64,000 nt of DNA from CAJINA01 sp964647585 (GTDB lineage Bacteria; Desulfobacterota; Desulfobacteria; Desulfobacterales; CAJINA01), in the NCBI GenBank assembly GCA_964647585.1, contig CAZYGG010000007.1, positions 1 through 64,000 of the forward strand, read 5' to 3'. The notes below the pieces were generated by a model, which saw only the letters and a list, made by a program, of their open reading frames with translations, made no database searches and was not told the DNA's origin. Position numbers and translations under genes: made by a program. Positions 1-8,600 of this stretch are shown in pieces (position 1 is the stretch's first letter; each line of letters begins with the position of its first letter).

Positions 1-155
1 GTATAACCCCAATTGGATTGCAAGTGGAAAAATGACTTTTTCAACAGCCTGTTAGGGGTCGAGGATCCGAGGGTCCAAGGGTTCAAGTGGGTCCCGCTTC
101 GCAGGACAAAACCTGAAACCCTGAATAATTTACTCACCGTAGCGTAGCGAGCCCT

Positions 156-680
156 ATGACTGACACCATGCAAAAAATCACGGTCGTACGCGGCGACCTC
201 ACCCACCTGGAAGTTGGCGCAATTGTCAATGCCGCCAACACCTCGCTGTTGGGCGGCGGGGGTGTTGACGGTGCCATCCACCGGGCTGCCGGTCCTGAAT
301 TGCTGGCCGCTTGCCGTAAAATCGGCGGGTGCCCCACTGGTGAAGCCCGGATAACTGCCGGTTACCGCCTGCCGGCCGACTATGTCATCCATACCGTCGG
401 CCCGGTTTACCGCGGCGTGCCGGCGGACAGCGCGCTGCTCACCGCATGCTATGAAAACAGCCTGGATCTGTCCGCACAGAAAAAGGTAAAATCGCTTGCA
501 TTCCCCGCCGTCAGTTGCGGTGTCTACGGCTATCCGATTGAAAAAGCCGCCCGGATTGCCGTCACGACAACCCTCTCTTTTCTGAATTCGCACTCGTTTC
601 CGGAAAAGGTGCTATTCGTTCTTTTTTCCAAGCATGACGAGGAGATATATCGCAACTGCCTGGCAAAATTAGATGCATAA
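156..680 (+). CDS. Macro-domain protein (ADP-ribose / O-acetyl-ADP-ribose hydrolase type)
   Basis: A single macro domain fills this 174-residue protein, the usual length for the YmdB/TARG-like family that binds ADP-ribose and often removes it from O-acetyl-ADP-ribose or proteins. Visible family motifs are G-D at residues 13-14, NAAN at 25-28, the glycine-rich GGGGVDGAIH at 33-42 and the phosphate-binding SCGVYGYP at about 120-127. No other domain, signal peptide or membrane segment is seen, so it should be cytoplasmic. A second ATG four codons downstream (168) is an equally possible start; neither has a strong ribosome binding site. It stands alone before the selenoprotein gene, with no toxin or sirtuin neighbour. 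The family call is firm; the exact substrate is not. Confidence 0.93.
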   Translation: MTDTMQKITVVRGDLTHLEVGAIVNAANTSLLGGGGVDGAIHRAAGPELLAACRKIGGCPTGEARITAGYRLPADYVIHTVGPVYRGVPADSALLTACYENSLDLSAQKKVKSLAFPAVSCGVYGYPIEKAARIAVTTTLSFLNSHSFPEKVLFVLFSKHDEEIYRNCLAKLDA

Positions 681-688
681 GTTACTTA

Positions 689-717
689 TTGACAAATACA
701 GTCGGCATACTTACATT
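689..717 (+). promoter_or_regulatory. Sigma-70-type promoter for the HesB-like selenoprotein gene
   Basis: TTGACA (689-694) and TACATT (712-717) are separated by exactly 17 bp. Transcription would start near 724 and give a leader of about 64 nt. The leader contains a GGCCTG/CAGGCC stem (741-746 with 758-763) and a strong AAGGAGG ribosome binding site at 776-782. Confidence 0.65.
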
Positions 718-787
718 GGTTTGTCTACGGAGAATGGAACGGCCTGTGAAACGTCTGCAGGCCATTGTAATTAATAAGGAGGCTATT

Positions 788-1138
788 ATGGTTGAGGTAA
801 CCGCTGCGGCGACCCAACAGATCGCAGAATATTTCAAGGGTAAGGATGTAACGCCGATTAGAATTTTCTTAAATGAAGGCGGCTGAGGCGGCCCGTCGCT
901 TGCTATGGCTCTGGATGAGTCAAACGACAATGACGAGGTTTACGACGTTGAGGGATTTTCCTATATTGTAAACAAGAATCTGCTGGAAAAGGCAACCCCC
1001 ATTAAGGTGGACTTTTCCAACTACGGTTTCCGGCTGGACTGTGCCATCGATTTTGGTGCGGGTGGTTGCGGCGGCTGCGGAAGCCAGGAGGCCTCAGCGG
1101 ACGGCTGTTCCAGCGAAGGCTCCTGCTGCGGAAGCTGA
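788..1138 (+). CDS. HesB-like (IscA-family) selenoprotein, in-frame UGA read as selenocysteine
   Basis: Read through one in-frame TGA (884-886), this gene encodes 116 residues. The sequence before the TGA (IRIFLNEGG) and after it (GGPSLAMALDE) join into the conserved HesB/IscA-like motif in which the middle residue is Cys in ordinary homologues and Sec in known Desulfobacterota HesB-like selenoproteins. The C-terminus is rich in Gly and Cys (GGCGGCGS and a final CCGS), also typical. The start at ATG 788 is fixed by AAGGAGG eight bases upstream. A conventional caller would split it into a 32-residue piece and a downstream piece starting at 905. It has its own promoter and a strong terminator, so it is monocistronic. 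HesB/IscA proteins act in Fe-S or metal handling; the exact role of the Sec form is unknown. Confidence 0.9.
884..914 (+). promoter_or_regulatory. Candidate bacterial SECIS element of the HesB-like gene
   Basis: Directly after the UGA the mRNA can fold into a small interrupted hairpin: CCG (893-895) pairs with UGG (912-914), then a UC/UC internal loop, then GCU (898-900) pairs with GGC (907-909) around the loop UGCUAU. The position fits a SelB-recognised bacterial SECIS, but the pairing is weak and was found by eye. Confidence 0.4.
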
Positions 1139-1161
1139 TCAGGCCGGTTTATTGAAGCCCC

Positions 1162-1196
1162 AAAGGGCGCCCTGTTAAACAGGGCGCCCTTTTTTA
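1162..1196 (+). terminator. Strong intrinsic terminator after the selenoprotein gene
   Basis: A long perfect hairpin with arms AAAGGGCGCCCTG and CAGGGCGCCCTTT is closed by a TTAAA loop and followed by a run of T. It starts 23 bp after the stop codon and ends the transcript. Confidence 0.92.
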
Positions 1197-1300
1197 TTGC
1201 AATTTCGATTGACACCCCGATCAGGATATTTCATTAATGGACTTTTCTGATTTTTCTACTGCTTTTTGAAAATTACCAATCGTAAATGGAGGAAAATGCA

Positions 1301-2017
1301 ATGCCGCTGGTGGAATACAAGATTGATGAAAATGTTGCCGTTGTCACCCTCAATGACGGCGAGAACCGCTTCAACCCCGATTTTCTCTCTGCTTTTCTGA
1401 GTGTCCTGGATGAAATAGAAGGCAAGACCGAAGCCCCTACCGTCGTGGTGACGTCTGCTCATGAAAAGATTTTTTCCAACGGCATCGACCTTGAATGGCT
1501 CATACCTGTTATCCAGAGCAACGATCTCGACACGGCCAAAGCCTATTTCTACCAGCTGAATACACTTTTCAAACGGCTGGTCACCTGCCCCATGCTGACG
1601 ATTGCGGCTATTTCAGGGCACGCCTTTGCCGGGGGGGCCATCATGAGTTGTGCGTTCGATTTTCGTTTCATGCGGTCCGATCGGGGCTATTTCTGTTTCC
1701 CCGAAGTGGACCTGGGAATCCCCTTTCTGCCTGGCATGAACGCCCTGCTGGACAAGGCGATCCCGCGCTACAAGATGGAAGAAATGGAATATACCGGCTG
1801 CCGTCTGACCGCCGCGGAATGTGAGCAACACCATATCATCACCAAAGCCTGCCACCAGGACGACCTGATGAATGAAACCCTGGCTTTCGCAAAATCCCTC
1901 AACAAGAAACGGGGAATTATCCAGGAGATGAAAGTGCGGCTCAACCAGCCGATCGTGCAGGCCATTGATGTCGAAGATCCGCCCTATATCGAATCCGGCA
2001 AATTCAACATAGGCTGA
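1301..2017 (+). CDS. Enoyl-CoA hydratase/isomerase (crotonase) family protein, isomerase-like
   Basis: This 238-residue crotonase-fold protein has the oxyanion-hole motifs FSNGIDLEW (58-66) and GHAFAGGA (106-113). One catalytic-type glutamate is present in PEVDLG (Glu135), but the position that carries the first hydratase glutamate is hydrophobic. That pattern resembles delta3,delta2-enoyl-CoA isomerases more than hydratases. The start at 1301 is chosen because GGAGG at 1288-1292 precedes it; the ATG at 1286 overlaps that site. It is the first gene of a tight operon with a nitroreductase (9 bp gap) and a LysE-type exporter. Acyl-CoA isomerisation is likely; the physiological substrate is not evident. 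Confidence 0.87.
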   Translation: MPLVEYKIDENVAVVTLNDGENRFNPDFLSAFLSVLDEIEGKTEAPTVVVTSAHEKIFSNGIDLEWLIPVIQSNDLDTAKAYFYQLNTLFKRLVTCPMLTIAAISGHAFAGGAIMSCAFDFRFMRSDRGYFCFPEVDLGIPFLPGMNALLDKAIPRYKMEEMEYTGCRLTAAECEQHHIITKACHQDDLMNETLAFAKSLNKKRGIIQEMKVRLNQPIVQAIDVEDPPYIESGKFNIG

Positions 2018-2026
2018 GGAGACCCC

Positions 2027-2569
2027 ATGGAGCAATTCATAGAATTTATAAAAACCAGGCGCAGCATCCGTAAATATACTGACCGGGAAATTCCGGATGA
2101 GACCCTCAACGCGGTCTTTGAAGCCGTGCGCTGGTCACCCTCCTGGGCCAACACGCAATGCTGGGAGATTGTGGTCGTCCGCAATCCTGACACCCGGCAG
2201 CAGCTCCAGGAAACGATTGCCCCTAAAAATCCCGCCACCAAAGCCATTACCGCCGCCCCGGTACTGATCGCCCTTTGCGGGAAGTTGAATAGTTCCGGTT
2301 TCTACAAAGACGTGGTAACCACCAAATTCGGTGACTGGTTCATGTACGACCTGGGCATTGCCACCCAGACCCTTTGCCTGGCCGCCCACAAGGCCGGGTT
2401 GGGAACTGTGGTGGTCGGGCTCTTCGATCACGACCGGGCCGGCAAGCTCATCAACCTGCCGGAAGGAATCGAACTGGTCGCCCTCATCCCCATGGGGTAC
2501 CCGGCAAAAACCGGTTCCGCCCCCAAACGCCGGGAAGTGTCCGCGTTCGTGAGAAAAGAGTCGTTCTAG
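2027..2569 (+). CDS. Nitroreductase family FMN oxidoreductase
   Basis: The 180-residue protein begins with the FMN phosphate-binding signature RRSIRKYTDREIPDE (about residues 11-25), continues with the W-S-P-S-W-A-N-T-Q-C-W segment that contacts the flavin, and ends with a typical GYPAKTGSAPKRR tail. This is a standard-length single-domain nitroreductase that would reduce quinones, nitro groups or enones with NAD(P)H as a homodimer. It lies 9 bp after the crotonase gene and 1 bp before the exporter gene, so the three are co-transcribed. The true substrate cannot be read from the sequence. Confidence 0.9.
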   Translation: MEQFIEFIKTRRSIRKYTDREIPDETLNAVFEAVRWSPSWANTQCWEIVVVRNPDTRQQLQETIAPKNPATKAITAAPVLIALCGKLNSSGFYKDVVTTKFGDWFMYDLGIATQTLCLAAHKAGLGTVVVGLFDHDRAGKLINLPEGIELVALIPMGYPAKTGSAPKRREVSAFVRKESF

Positions 2570-2570
2570 A

Positions 2571-3287
2571 ATGGCTCCGGAACCGGATGGAATCTTCTCG
2601 GCCTGCCGGCTCATCTTCGCCCTCAGTTTCGTCGTGGCCCTAACCGGGGCCATGGCCCCTGGCCCGTTGCTTACCTACACAATTATCAAGTCGGCTCAGA
2701 GCCGGGGCCGTGGCTACCTGATGGGGGCCTGGATCATCGCCGGGCACGCTCTGCTGGAAATGGGCATCATCTTCGCGCTGCTGCTGGGTTTTTCGTTTGT
2801 GCTGAAAAATCCGGTGGTGGTCAAAGGCATCGGACTGATCGGTGGCGTCATCCTGATCTGGTTCGGGGTGAGTATCATCCTGGATGTAATGCGCCGGCGG
2901 ATTTCCACCACGTTTCTGGAGGAATCCGACGGTGGGCAGACGCCCCTGACAGACACATCCACCCGGGCCATCGGCAATCCAGTGATGGGCGGCGTCCTGA
3001 TCTCGATGGCCAATCCTTACTGGTGGATCTGGTGGGTTACGATCGGATTTGCTTTCATCCTTGAATTTAATATCAGCTTTACAAACTGGCCCCGCCTGCT
3101 GGCCTTTTTCCTCGGTCATGAGGCCGGTGACCTGGCCTGGTATCTGGCTGTTTCCACCCTGGCCTATTTCGGCCTGCGGCACCTCAACCGTAAAATATAC
3201 TACGCCATTCTGGCATTGTGTGGTCTGTTCATGATCGCCTTCGGCCTCTACCTGGGGAGCGCACCTTTTCTGAAGCCCCTGGCCTGA
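2571..3287 (+). CDS. LysE/RhtB-type exporter
   Basis: A 238-residue polytopic membrane protein with about six hydrophobic helices. The N-terminal stretch ALTGAMAPGPLLTYTI (around residues 25-40) is the conserved LysE-family motif with the APGP turn, and a second half-motif SMANPYWWIWW lies near residue 145. A charged insert between the halves (about 105-140) is longer than in E. coli RhtB. LysE proteins export amino acids or small metabolites by proton antiport. The start codon is one base after the upstream stop codon, so translation is probably coupled. No terminator follows directly. Confidence 0.85.
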   Translation: MAPEPDGIFSACRLIFALSFVVALTGAMAPGPLLTYTIIKSAQSRGRGYLMGAWIIAGHALLEMGIIFALLLGFSFVLKNPVVVKGIGLIGGVILIWFGVSIILDVMRRRISTTFLEESDGGQTPLTDTSTRAIGNPVMGGVLISMANPYWWIWWVTIGFAFILEFNISFTNWPRLLAFFLGHEAGDLAWYLAVSTLAYFGLRHLNRKIYYAILALCGLFMIAFGLYLGSAPFLKPLA

Positions 3288-3365
3288 TACACTTTTTTAC
3301 AAATCGATACAAATAACCAACAGACCTGCCGGCAGCCCCATGTTAGGGTCCCGAACCATTGAGTC

Positions 3366-3497
3366 TGTGTCACAATGTTCAATTTGGTTTCAGGTTAAGG
3401 AAAAGGAAAATTTAAACCGCAGGAATACATTGAGTATTTTGAGGATTGAAATTTTCCTCTGACGCCGAGATGGGGCCAAAGGGGACATTGTGACACA
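3366..3497 (+). repeat. Palindromic repeat family R1, copy 1 (13-bp perfect terminal inverted repeats)
   Basis: The 132-bp element is bounded by TGTGTCACAATGT (3366-3378) and its exact reverse complement ACATTGTGACACA (3485-3497). Inside is a nested GGAAAATTT/AAATTTTCC pair around a core AAACCGCAGGAATACATTGA...GAGGATT, which recurs at 41.7, 42.7, 44.9 and 47.5 kb. It has no coding capacity and resembles a MITE or REP-type element. It fills most of the gap between the LysE gene and the MarR operon together with the hairpin at 3509-3581. Confidence 0.75.
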
Positions 3498-3508
3498 TCC
3501 TCATTGGA

Positions 3509-3581
3509 GCCGGCTTCAGGCCCTCCCCCAATGCCCGTATGTTTTCCTCCCCCACCCTCCCCAGGTGGAACTGAAGCCGGC
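3509..3581. repeat. Inverted repeat with 11-bp perfect arms
   Basis: GCCGGCTTCAG (3509-3519) and CTGAAGCCGGC (3571-3581) are exact reverse complements that enclose a pyrimidine-rich 51-bp loop. The element sits between repeat copy R1-1 and the marR promoter. It may act as a transcription barrier, but there is no T-tract. Confidence 0.6.
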
Positions 3582-3602
3582 CCCAATAAAAACATAAAAA
3601 GC

Positions 3603-3631
3603 TTGACACCGACCGGCAGGCCATATATTTA
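3603..3631 (+). promoter_or_regulatory. Promoter and possible operator of the MarR-RND efflux operon
   Basis: TTGACA at 3603-3608 is followed by AT-rich -10 candidates TATATT (3624-3629, 15-bp spacer) or TATTTA (3626-3631, 17-bp spacer). Just downstream, TTAGTTAAGCTAA (3645-3657) is a short imperfect palindrome of the size MarR dimers bind, which suggests autorepression. Confidence 0.55.
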
Positions 3632-3694
3632 GCCCATGCAATATTTAGTTAAGCTAATTATTTTGAATATTAACTTTTAATGAGGCTATTTTTC

Positions 3695-4162
3695 ATGGTC
3701 GCTAACAAAAACATTGATCTAGCCTGGCAGATCTTTACCAATGGCCGCAAAATTCACGAATGGGTTTTCCAACTGGAAAACCGCTATCTTGCCAAGACAG
3801 GGGCGAACGAGACCCTTTGCGAGCTCTCTTTTGCCCAGATGCGGGCCTTGAAACTGGTCGAAACCAAGGGACAAGTCTCCATTACTGAAATGGCGGACCA
3901 CCTGAATGTTTCGGCCCCCTCTGCCTCAACCATGGTGGAACGGCTGGTGGAAAAGGGCGTTCTGATCCGTGAACCGGATCCGACCGACCGTCGGAAAGTG
4001 ATCGTCACCGTTTCCCCGAGTATGGACACGATCACAGAACAGATTGAAAAGGAGATCTTCGGGGCCTTCGTTGATCTAGTTGAAAAAATCGGACCTGAAG
4101 CAGCCGAAGACTGGAACCGGGTAGTCACATTGATAGCCGCCACTATCGAGCAGGACACATAA
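3695..4162 (+). CDS. MarR-family transcriptional regulator of the efflux operon
   Basis: A 155-residue winged-helix repressor. The helix-turn-helix runs through SITEMADHLNVSAPSASTMVERL, and the wing carries the family signature D-P-T-D-R-R-K. Long N- and C-terminal helices would form the dimer interface. ATG 3695 is chosen because GAGG at 3682-3685 lies nine bases upstream; an in-frame ATG at 3680 overlaps that site. The gene lies 26 bp before the RND adaptor gene and is the first gene of a marR-adaptor-pump-TolC operon. This arrangement is typical of repressors that respond to a toxic ligand exported by the pump. The inducer is unknown. Confidence 0.92.
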   Translation: MVANKNIDLAWQIFTNGRKIHEWVFQLENRYLAKTGANETLCELSFAQMRALKLVETKGQVSITEMADHLNVSAPSASTMVERLVEKGVLIREPDPTDRRKVIVTVSPSMDTITEQIEKEIFGAFVDLVEKIGPEAAEDWNRVVTLIAATIEQDT

Positions 4163-4188
4163 CCACCGTAAGCGTAAAGGGTGAAGCA

Positions 4189-5517
4189 ATGAAAAATCTT
4201 TTAACGAACATCAACCGCCGACCGGTTGTCAAGCGCATCGTCATCTGCACAGCCATCCTCCTGTTCGGTTTTGCGGGTATGACCTTACTGGCGGCGCTGA
4301 AAAAACCACCGACCGAGGCCAAAACAGAAGAGCGCCCCATCCGGGTCGAAGTTTTAAAAGTCAAACAGGAAACCGTTCCGGTAACGATCACGGGCTACGG
4401 TGAAACCCGGGCTTTGAACACGGTGGTGATCGCCCCGGAAGTGACCGGGAAAATTATTGCCAGGCATGCCCGCCTGGAAACCGGTGAGGTCATCCCCGCC
4501 GGAGAGGTTCTTTTTAAAATCGACCCCCGGGATTATGCGGCCAATACCGCCAATGCCCGGGCAACCGTCAAACAGCTTGCGAACACCGTGCTGCGGCTTG
4601 AAAAACAATTTGAAATTGATCGCAAGCGTTTAAAAACCCTCGAACGCAACCGTGACCTGGCCACTGCCGAACACCAGCGGCTCAAGACCCTGCTCGAAAA
4701 AGATACCATCGGTACCCGTTCGGGAGTGGATGCCGCCGAAAAAGCAGCCAATGCAGCCACCGATCAACTGGACCTCATGAACCAGGCCATCGCCCTCTAT
4801 CCGATCCAGATCCAGGAAGCTAAAAGCGGCCTGGCCGCCGGTAAAGCGCGCCTGGATATTGCCCGGGCCAACCTCGACCGGTGCACGGTCCGGGCCCCTT
4901 TCACCGGCCGCATCAGCGCAGTGTCGCTGGAATTGGGCCAGTTCGTAAACCCCGGCTATAGCGCCGTTACCCTGGCCAATGACGCGGTCCTGGAAATCCT
5001 GGTCCCCCTCGACAGCCGGGATGCCCGCAAGTGGCTGCGGTTCGACAGCCCGCGCAGCAGTACCACGGCCTGGTTCCAGAACCTGGCCCGGACGCCCTGC
5101 ACGATCCGGTGGACCGAATCCCCCGGCACCCATGCCTGGGAAGGCTTCCTGGACAGGGTCGTAAAATTTGATCAGAAAACGCGCACCCTGACCGTGGCTG
5201 TAAAAATCCCGGCGACCAGGGCTGTATCAACCGGCAGCCCCCTGCCGCTTGTGGAAGGCATGTTCTGTTCCGTTGAGATCCCCGGCCTTCCCATGGAAAA
5301 CGTGTACCGGCTGCCCCGCTGGGCGGTGAGTTTCAGCAATACGGTTTATACCGCTCAAAACAACCGGCTTAAAACCGTTCCGGTAACGGTCGTCCGGAGC
5401 CAGGGCGAGCAGACATTTGTTGCAACGGGGTTGACCCCGGGTGATCAGGTTATCACCACGCGGCTGGTCGACCCGTTGGAGAACTCGCTGTTAGAAATAG
5501 TGGGCGATAGCTCCTGA
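4189..5517 (+). CDS. RND efflux periplasmic adaptor (membrane fusion protein)
   Basis: The 442-residue protein has one N-terminal hydrophobic segment (about residues 16-35) that anchors or exports it. A lipoyl-like/barrel-sandwich half, a long coiled-coil hairpin (about 115-220, rich in Lys/Glu/Leu), the returning barrel half (RAPFTGRISAVSLELGQFV) and a beta-barrel domain follow. This order is that of HlyD/AcrA-type adaptors, which link the inner-membrane pump to the outer-membrane channel. It is followed by the pump gene after a 177-bp gap filled largely by a dispersed repeat. No lipobox is seen. Confidence 0.93.
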   Translation: MKNLLTNINRRPVVKRIVICTAILLFGFAGMTLLAALKKPPTEAKTEERPIRVEVLKVKQETVPVTITGYGETRALNTVVIAPEVTGKIIARHARLETGEVIPAGEVLFKIDPRDYAANTANARATVKQLANTVLRLEKQFEIDRKRLKTLERNRDLATAEHQRLKTLLEKDTIGTRSGVDAAEKAANAATDQLDLMNQAIALYPIQIQEAKSGLAAGKARLDIARANLDRCTVRAPFTGRISAVSLELGQFVNPGYSAVTLANDAVLEILVPLDSRDARKWLRFDSPRSSTTAWFQNLARTPCTIRWTESPGTHAWEGFLDRVVKFDQKTRTLTVAVKIPATRAVSTGSPLPLVEGMFCSVEIPGLPMENVYRLPRWAVSFSNTVYTAQNNRLKTVPVTVVRSQGEQTFVATGLTPGDQVITTRLVDPLENSLLEIVGDSS

Positions 5518-5529
5518 TTGATCTATTTC

Positions 5530-5620
5530 GTCATTCTGAGGAGTGAAGCGACGAAGAACCCCCTACAAAATGGGACCCAGCCTTTATCCGGCAGGGACTC
5601 TTCGCTTTGCTCAGAGTGAC
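5530..5620 (+). repeat. Dispersed repeat family R2, copy 1
   Basis: The segment starts GTCATTCTGAGGAGTGAAGC and ends with the near-complementary CTCTTCGCTTTGCTCAGAGTGAC, so it folds back on itself. Related copies are at 14749-14874 and 56425-56544. It lies inside the efflux operon between adaptor and pump genes and should be present in the mRNA as a hairpin. Confidence 0.75.
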
Positions 5621-5694
5621 AACACAATAAAATATTCCATAACAACCGGATGCTGTTGCGTCCTTCAGTCTGAGCAACCGGAGTAAACTGAAAA

Positions 5695-8600
5695 ATGAAA
5701 AACGTTTTAACTGCCTTTGCGCGTAACACTGTTTTTGCCAATATTGTCCTGGTCATGATTTTCGTCGCCGGCTGGTTCGCCACGAAATCCATGATCCGTG
5801 AAAATTTCCCGGAGTTCTCACTGGACATGATCATTGTATCGGTGCCCTACCCCGGTGCCGATCCGGAAGAGGTGGAGGAAGGTGTCAGCCGTAAGATAGA
5901 AGAAGCCATCGAGGGGGTCGAAGGCATTAAGCAATATACCACGGAATCGCGGGAAAACCAGGGCGCAGCGAACATCGAAGTAAAAGAAAACTACGATGTA
6001 ACCGAAGTGCTGGACGATGTCCGGACGAAAATAAATGCCATTTCAACCTTTCCCGTGGACACGGAAAAACCGGTCATTTATGAAATGACCCTCAAAGACC
6101 CGGTTATCATGCTCTATCTTTCCGGCGATATGAACGAGCGCCGTCTGAAAGAGTGGTCCGAACGACTCAAGGATGAAATCCAGCAGCTGCCCCCCGTCTC
6201 CCAGGTAGGTATTTTCGGAACCCGGGAATATGAAATCGGCATCGAAGTCAGTGAAAAGCGGCTGCGGGAATACGGGCTCTCATTCGACCAGGTCAGCGAC
6301 GCGGTCCGCCGCAGTAATTTAAACCTGGCCGGGGGCACCATCCGGACCCAGGGCGAAGAGATCCGGATCCGGACCATGGGTCGCAAATACAGCGGAAAAG
6401 AACTGTCCGCCATCGTTGTCATGGCCACCCCCAGGGGCGATGTCATCACCCTTGACCGGGTGGCCGAGATTGTGGACGGGTTCTCCGAAGACCCGATCAA
6501 TGCCACCATCAACGGCGATCCCTCGGTGATGCTGATTGTATATAAAACCAAAGAGGAAGATTCGCTGGCCATTTCGAAGGCCGTCCAGAAATTCGTCAAT
6601 TCCAAAATGACGATTCTCCCGGCGGGAGCCAATCTTAAAGTCCTGTATGACAACACCGATATGCTGCGCGACCGTATTAACCTGCTTGTGAAAAACGGTA
6701 TTATCGGTCTAACGATTGTATTCTTGCTTTTATGGATGTTTCTCAACCTGCGCCTGAGTTTCTGGGGCGGCATGGGAATCCCCATTTCCATTGCCGGTGC
6801 CCTGGCCATTGTGTGGTCCCTGGGGGGGACCATCAATATGATCTCCCTGTTTGGCTTCATCATGGTGCTGGGAGTCGTCGTGGATGATGCCATCATAGTG
6901 GGTGAGGCCATCTATGTTCACCGCAAGAGCGGTAAACCCCCTTTGCAGGCAGCGGTGGACGGTGTCAGTGAGGTCGGCATGCCCGTAGTCGCCGCGGTTA
7001 TCACTACGATTGTGGCTTTTATCCCGCTGGCATATGTAGGGGGTATCATGGGCAAGTTTATCGCCATTATGCCTGTGGTGGTCATCGCCTGCCTGGCCGT
7101 TTCCCTGATCGAATGCCTGATCCTGCTACCGGCACACCTGAGCCATCTTCCAGATTTGAATGCGGAAGAAAAAAACATGAGCCGGCTGCAGCGCCGTATA
7201 GACATTGTACACCGTTTAACCAGCACCGGTCTGGAATGGTTCGTAAAAACCATTTACTATCCCTTTATGCGGCACGCCCTCAATTGGCGTTATGTTTCTA
7301 CATGCACGGCGATTGCCATCCTGCTGATCACCATCGGCCTGGTCAGGGGCGGCATTATCAAGTTTCAGGTTTTCCCGGCCATTGACGGCTTTATCATGAC
7401 CTCCCAGGTTGAATTCCCGGCCGGCACCCCGCCGGCCGTAACCCGCGGTGCCCTGGACCAGGTGGAAAACGCTCTGCTACGCCTGGCGGAAAAGACCAAA
7501 ACCAAATCCGGCGAACCGCTGCTGGAAGACCGCCTCACCCTGGTGGGCGGAACACTCAGCGACATCCCCAGCTACGGGCCGCAATACGGTGCGGTCCAGG
7601 CCATCTTACTGCCGTCTGAAAAAAGGGGTGTCCATGTCGATGACCTCATGGTGGCCTGGGAAGAGGAGGTCGGCCGGATATCAGGCGTCAAATCCCTCAC
7701 CTTCGAAGGGTTGTCGGCCGGACCGCCCGGGGCGCCGATTGAAGTCTGGCTCCAGGGCAATGACATGGCCCATATTCTGGCCGCCTCCGAAGAATTGATG
7801 GCCCGCCTGAAAAAATTTGAGGGCGTTTTCCAGATACGGTCCGATTTTTCCCCCGGGAAAAATGAAATGCGGCTCACTCTGAAACCAGAGGCCCGGGCTC
7901 TCGGCCTGACCGTGAACGACCTTGCCCGGCAGGTCTATGCGGGCTATTACGGTGATGAAGCGGTCAGGCTCCAGCGCGGCCGGGACGATATCCGCGTCAA
8001 GGTGCGGTACACTGCGGACGAGCGCAGCCGGATTTCAGACCTGGAAAAAGTACGGATCCGGACCAAAGACGGCCATGAAGTACCGCTTTTCTCCGTAGCC
8101 GAGGTGTCACTTTCGCCCGGATTTTCAACCATCACCCGGACGGACGGCCTCAGGCGGGTGTCGGTCAGTGCGGATGTCGACACGAACAAAGCCAACGCCA
8201 ATGAAATCTTTGCCGAGTTGATTAAAAGTTTTTTCCCGACCCTGAAAGACCGCTATCCGGATGTGCAGGTCGCCCTCCAGGGAGAGCAGAAAAAGATGCG
8301 GGAATCGTTCAACAGCCTGTATGTGGGCTACCCTCTGGCGGTGCTGGGCATTTTTATCATCGTGGCCACTATGTTTCGATCCTATGTGCAACCGTTTGTC
8401 ATCATGTTTGCGATTCCTTTCGGCATTATCGGCTCTATCTGGGGGCACCTGCTGCTGGGCTATGACCTTTCCATCATGAGCATCTTCGGCATGGTCGCAC
8501 TCACAGGTGTTGTGGTCAATGATGCAATTGTGCTAATTGAAAGGGTCAATGAAAACTTTGCCGAGGGACTGCCTTTTTTTGAAGCTATCCGGATGGGCGG

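Noticed and set aside
1..155. Window start with short repeats (AACAGCCTGTT, GGGTCCAAGGGTTCAAG)
   Set aside because: Only short, imperfect palindromes; no gene, promoter or match to the other repeat families could be supported.
905..1138. Independent small gene starting at ATG 905
   Set aside because: It is the downstream half of the selenoprotein. The conserved motif spans the TGA and there is no ribosome binding site before 905.
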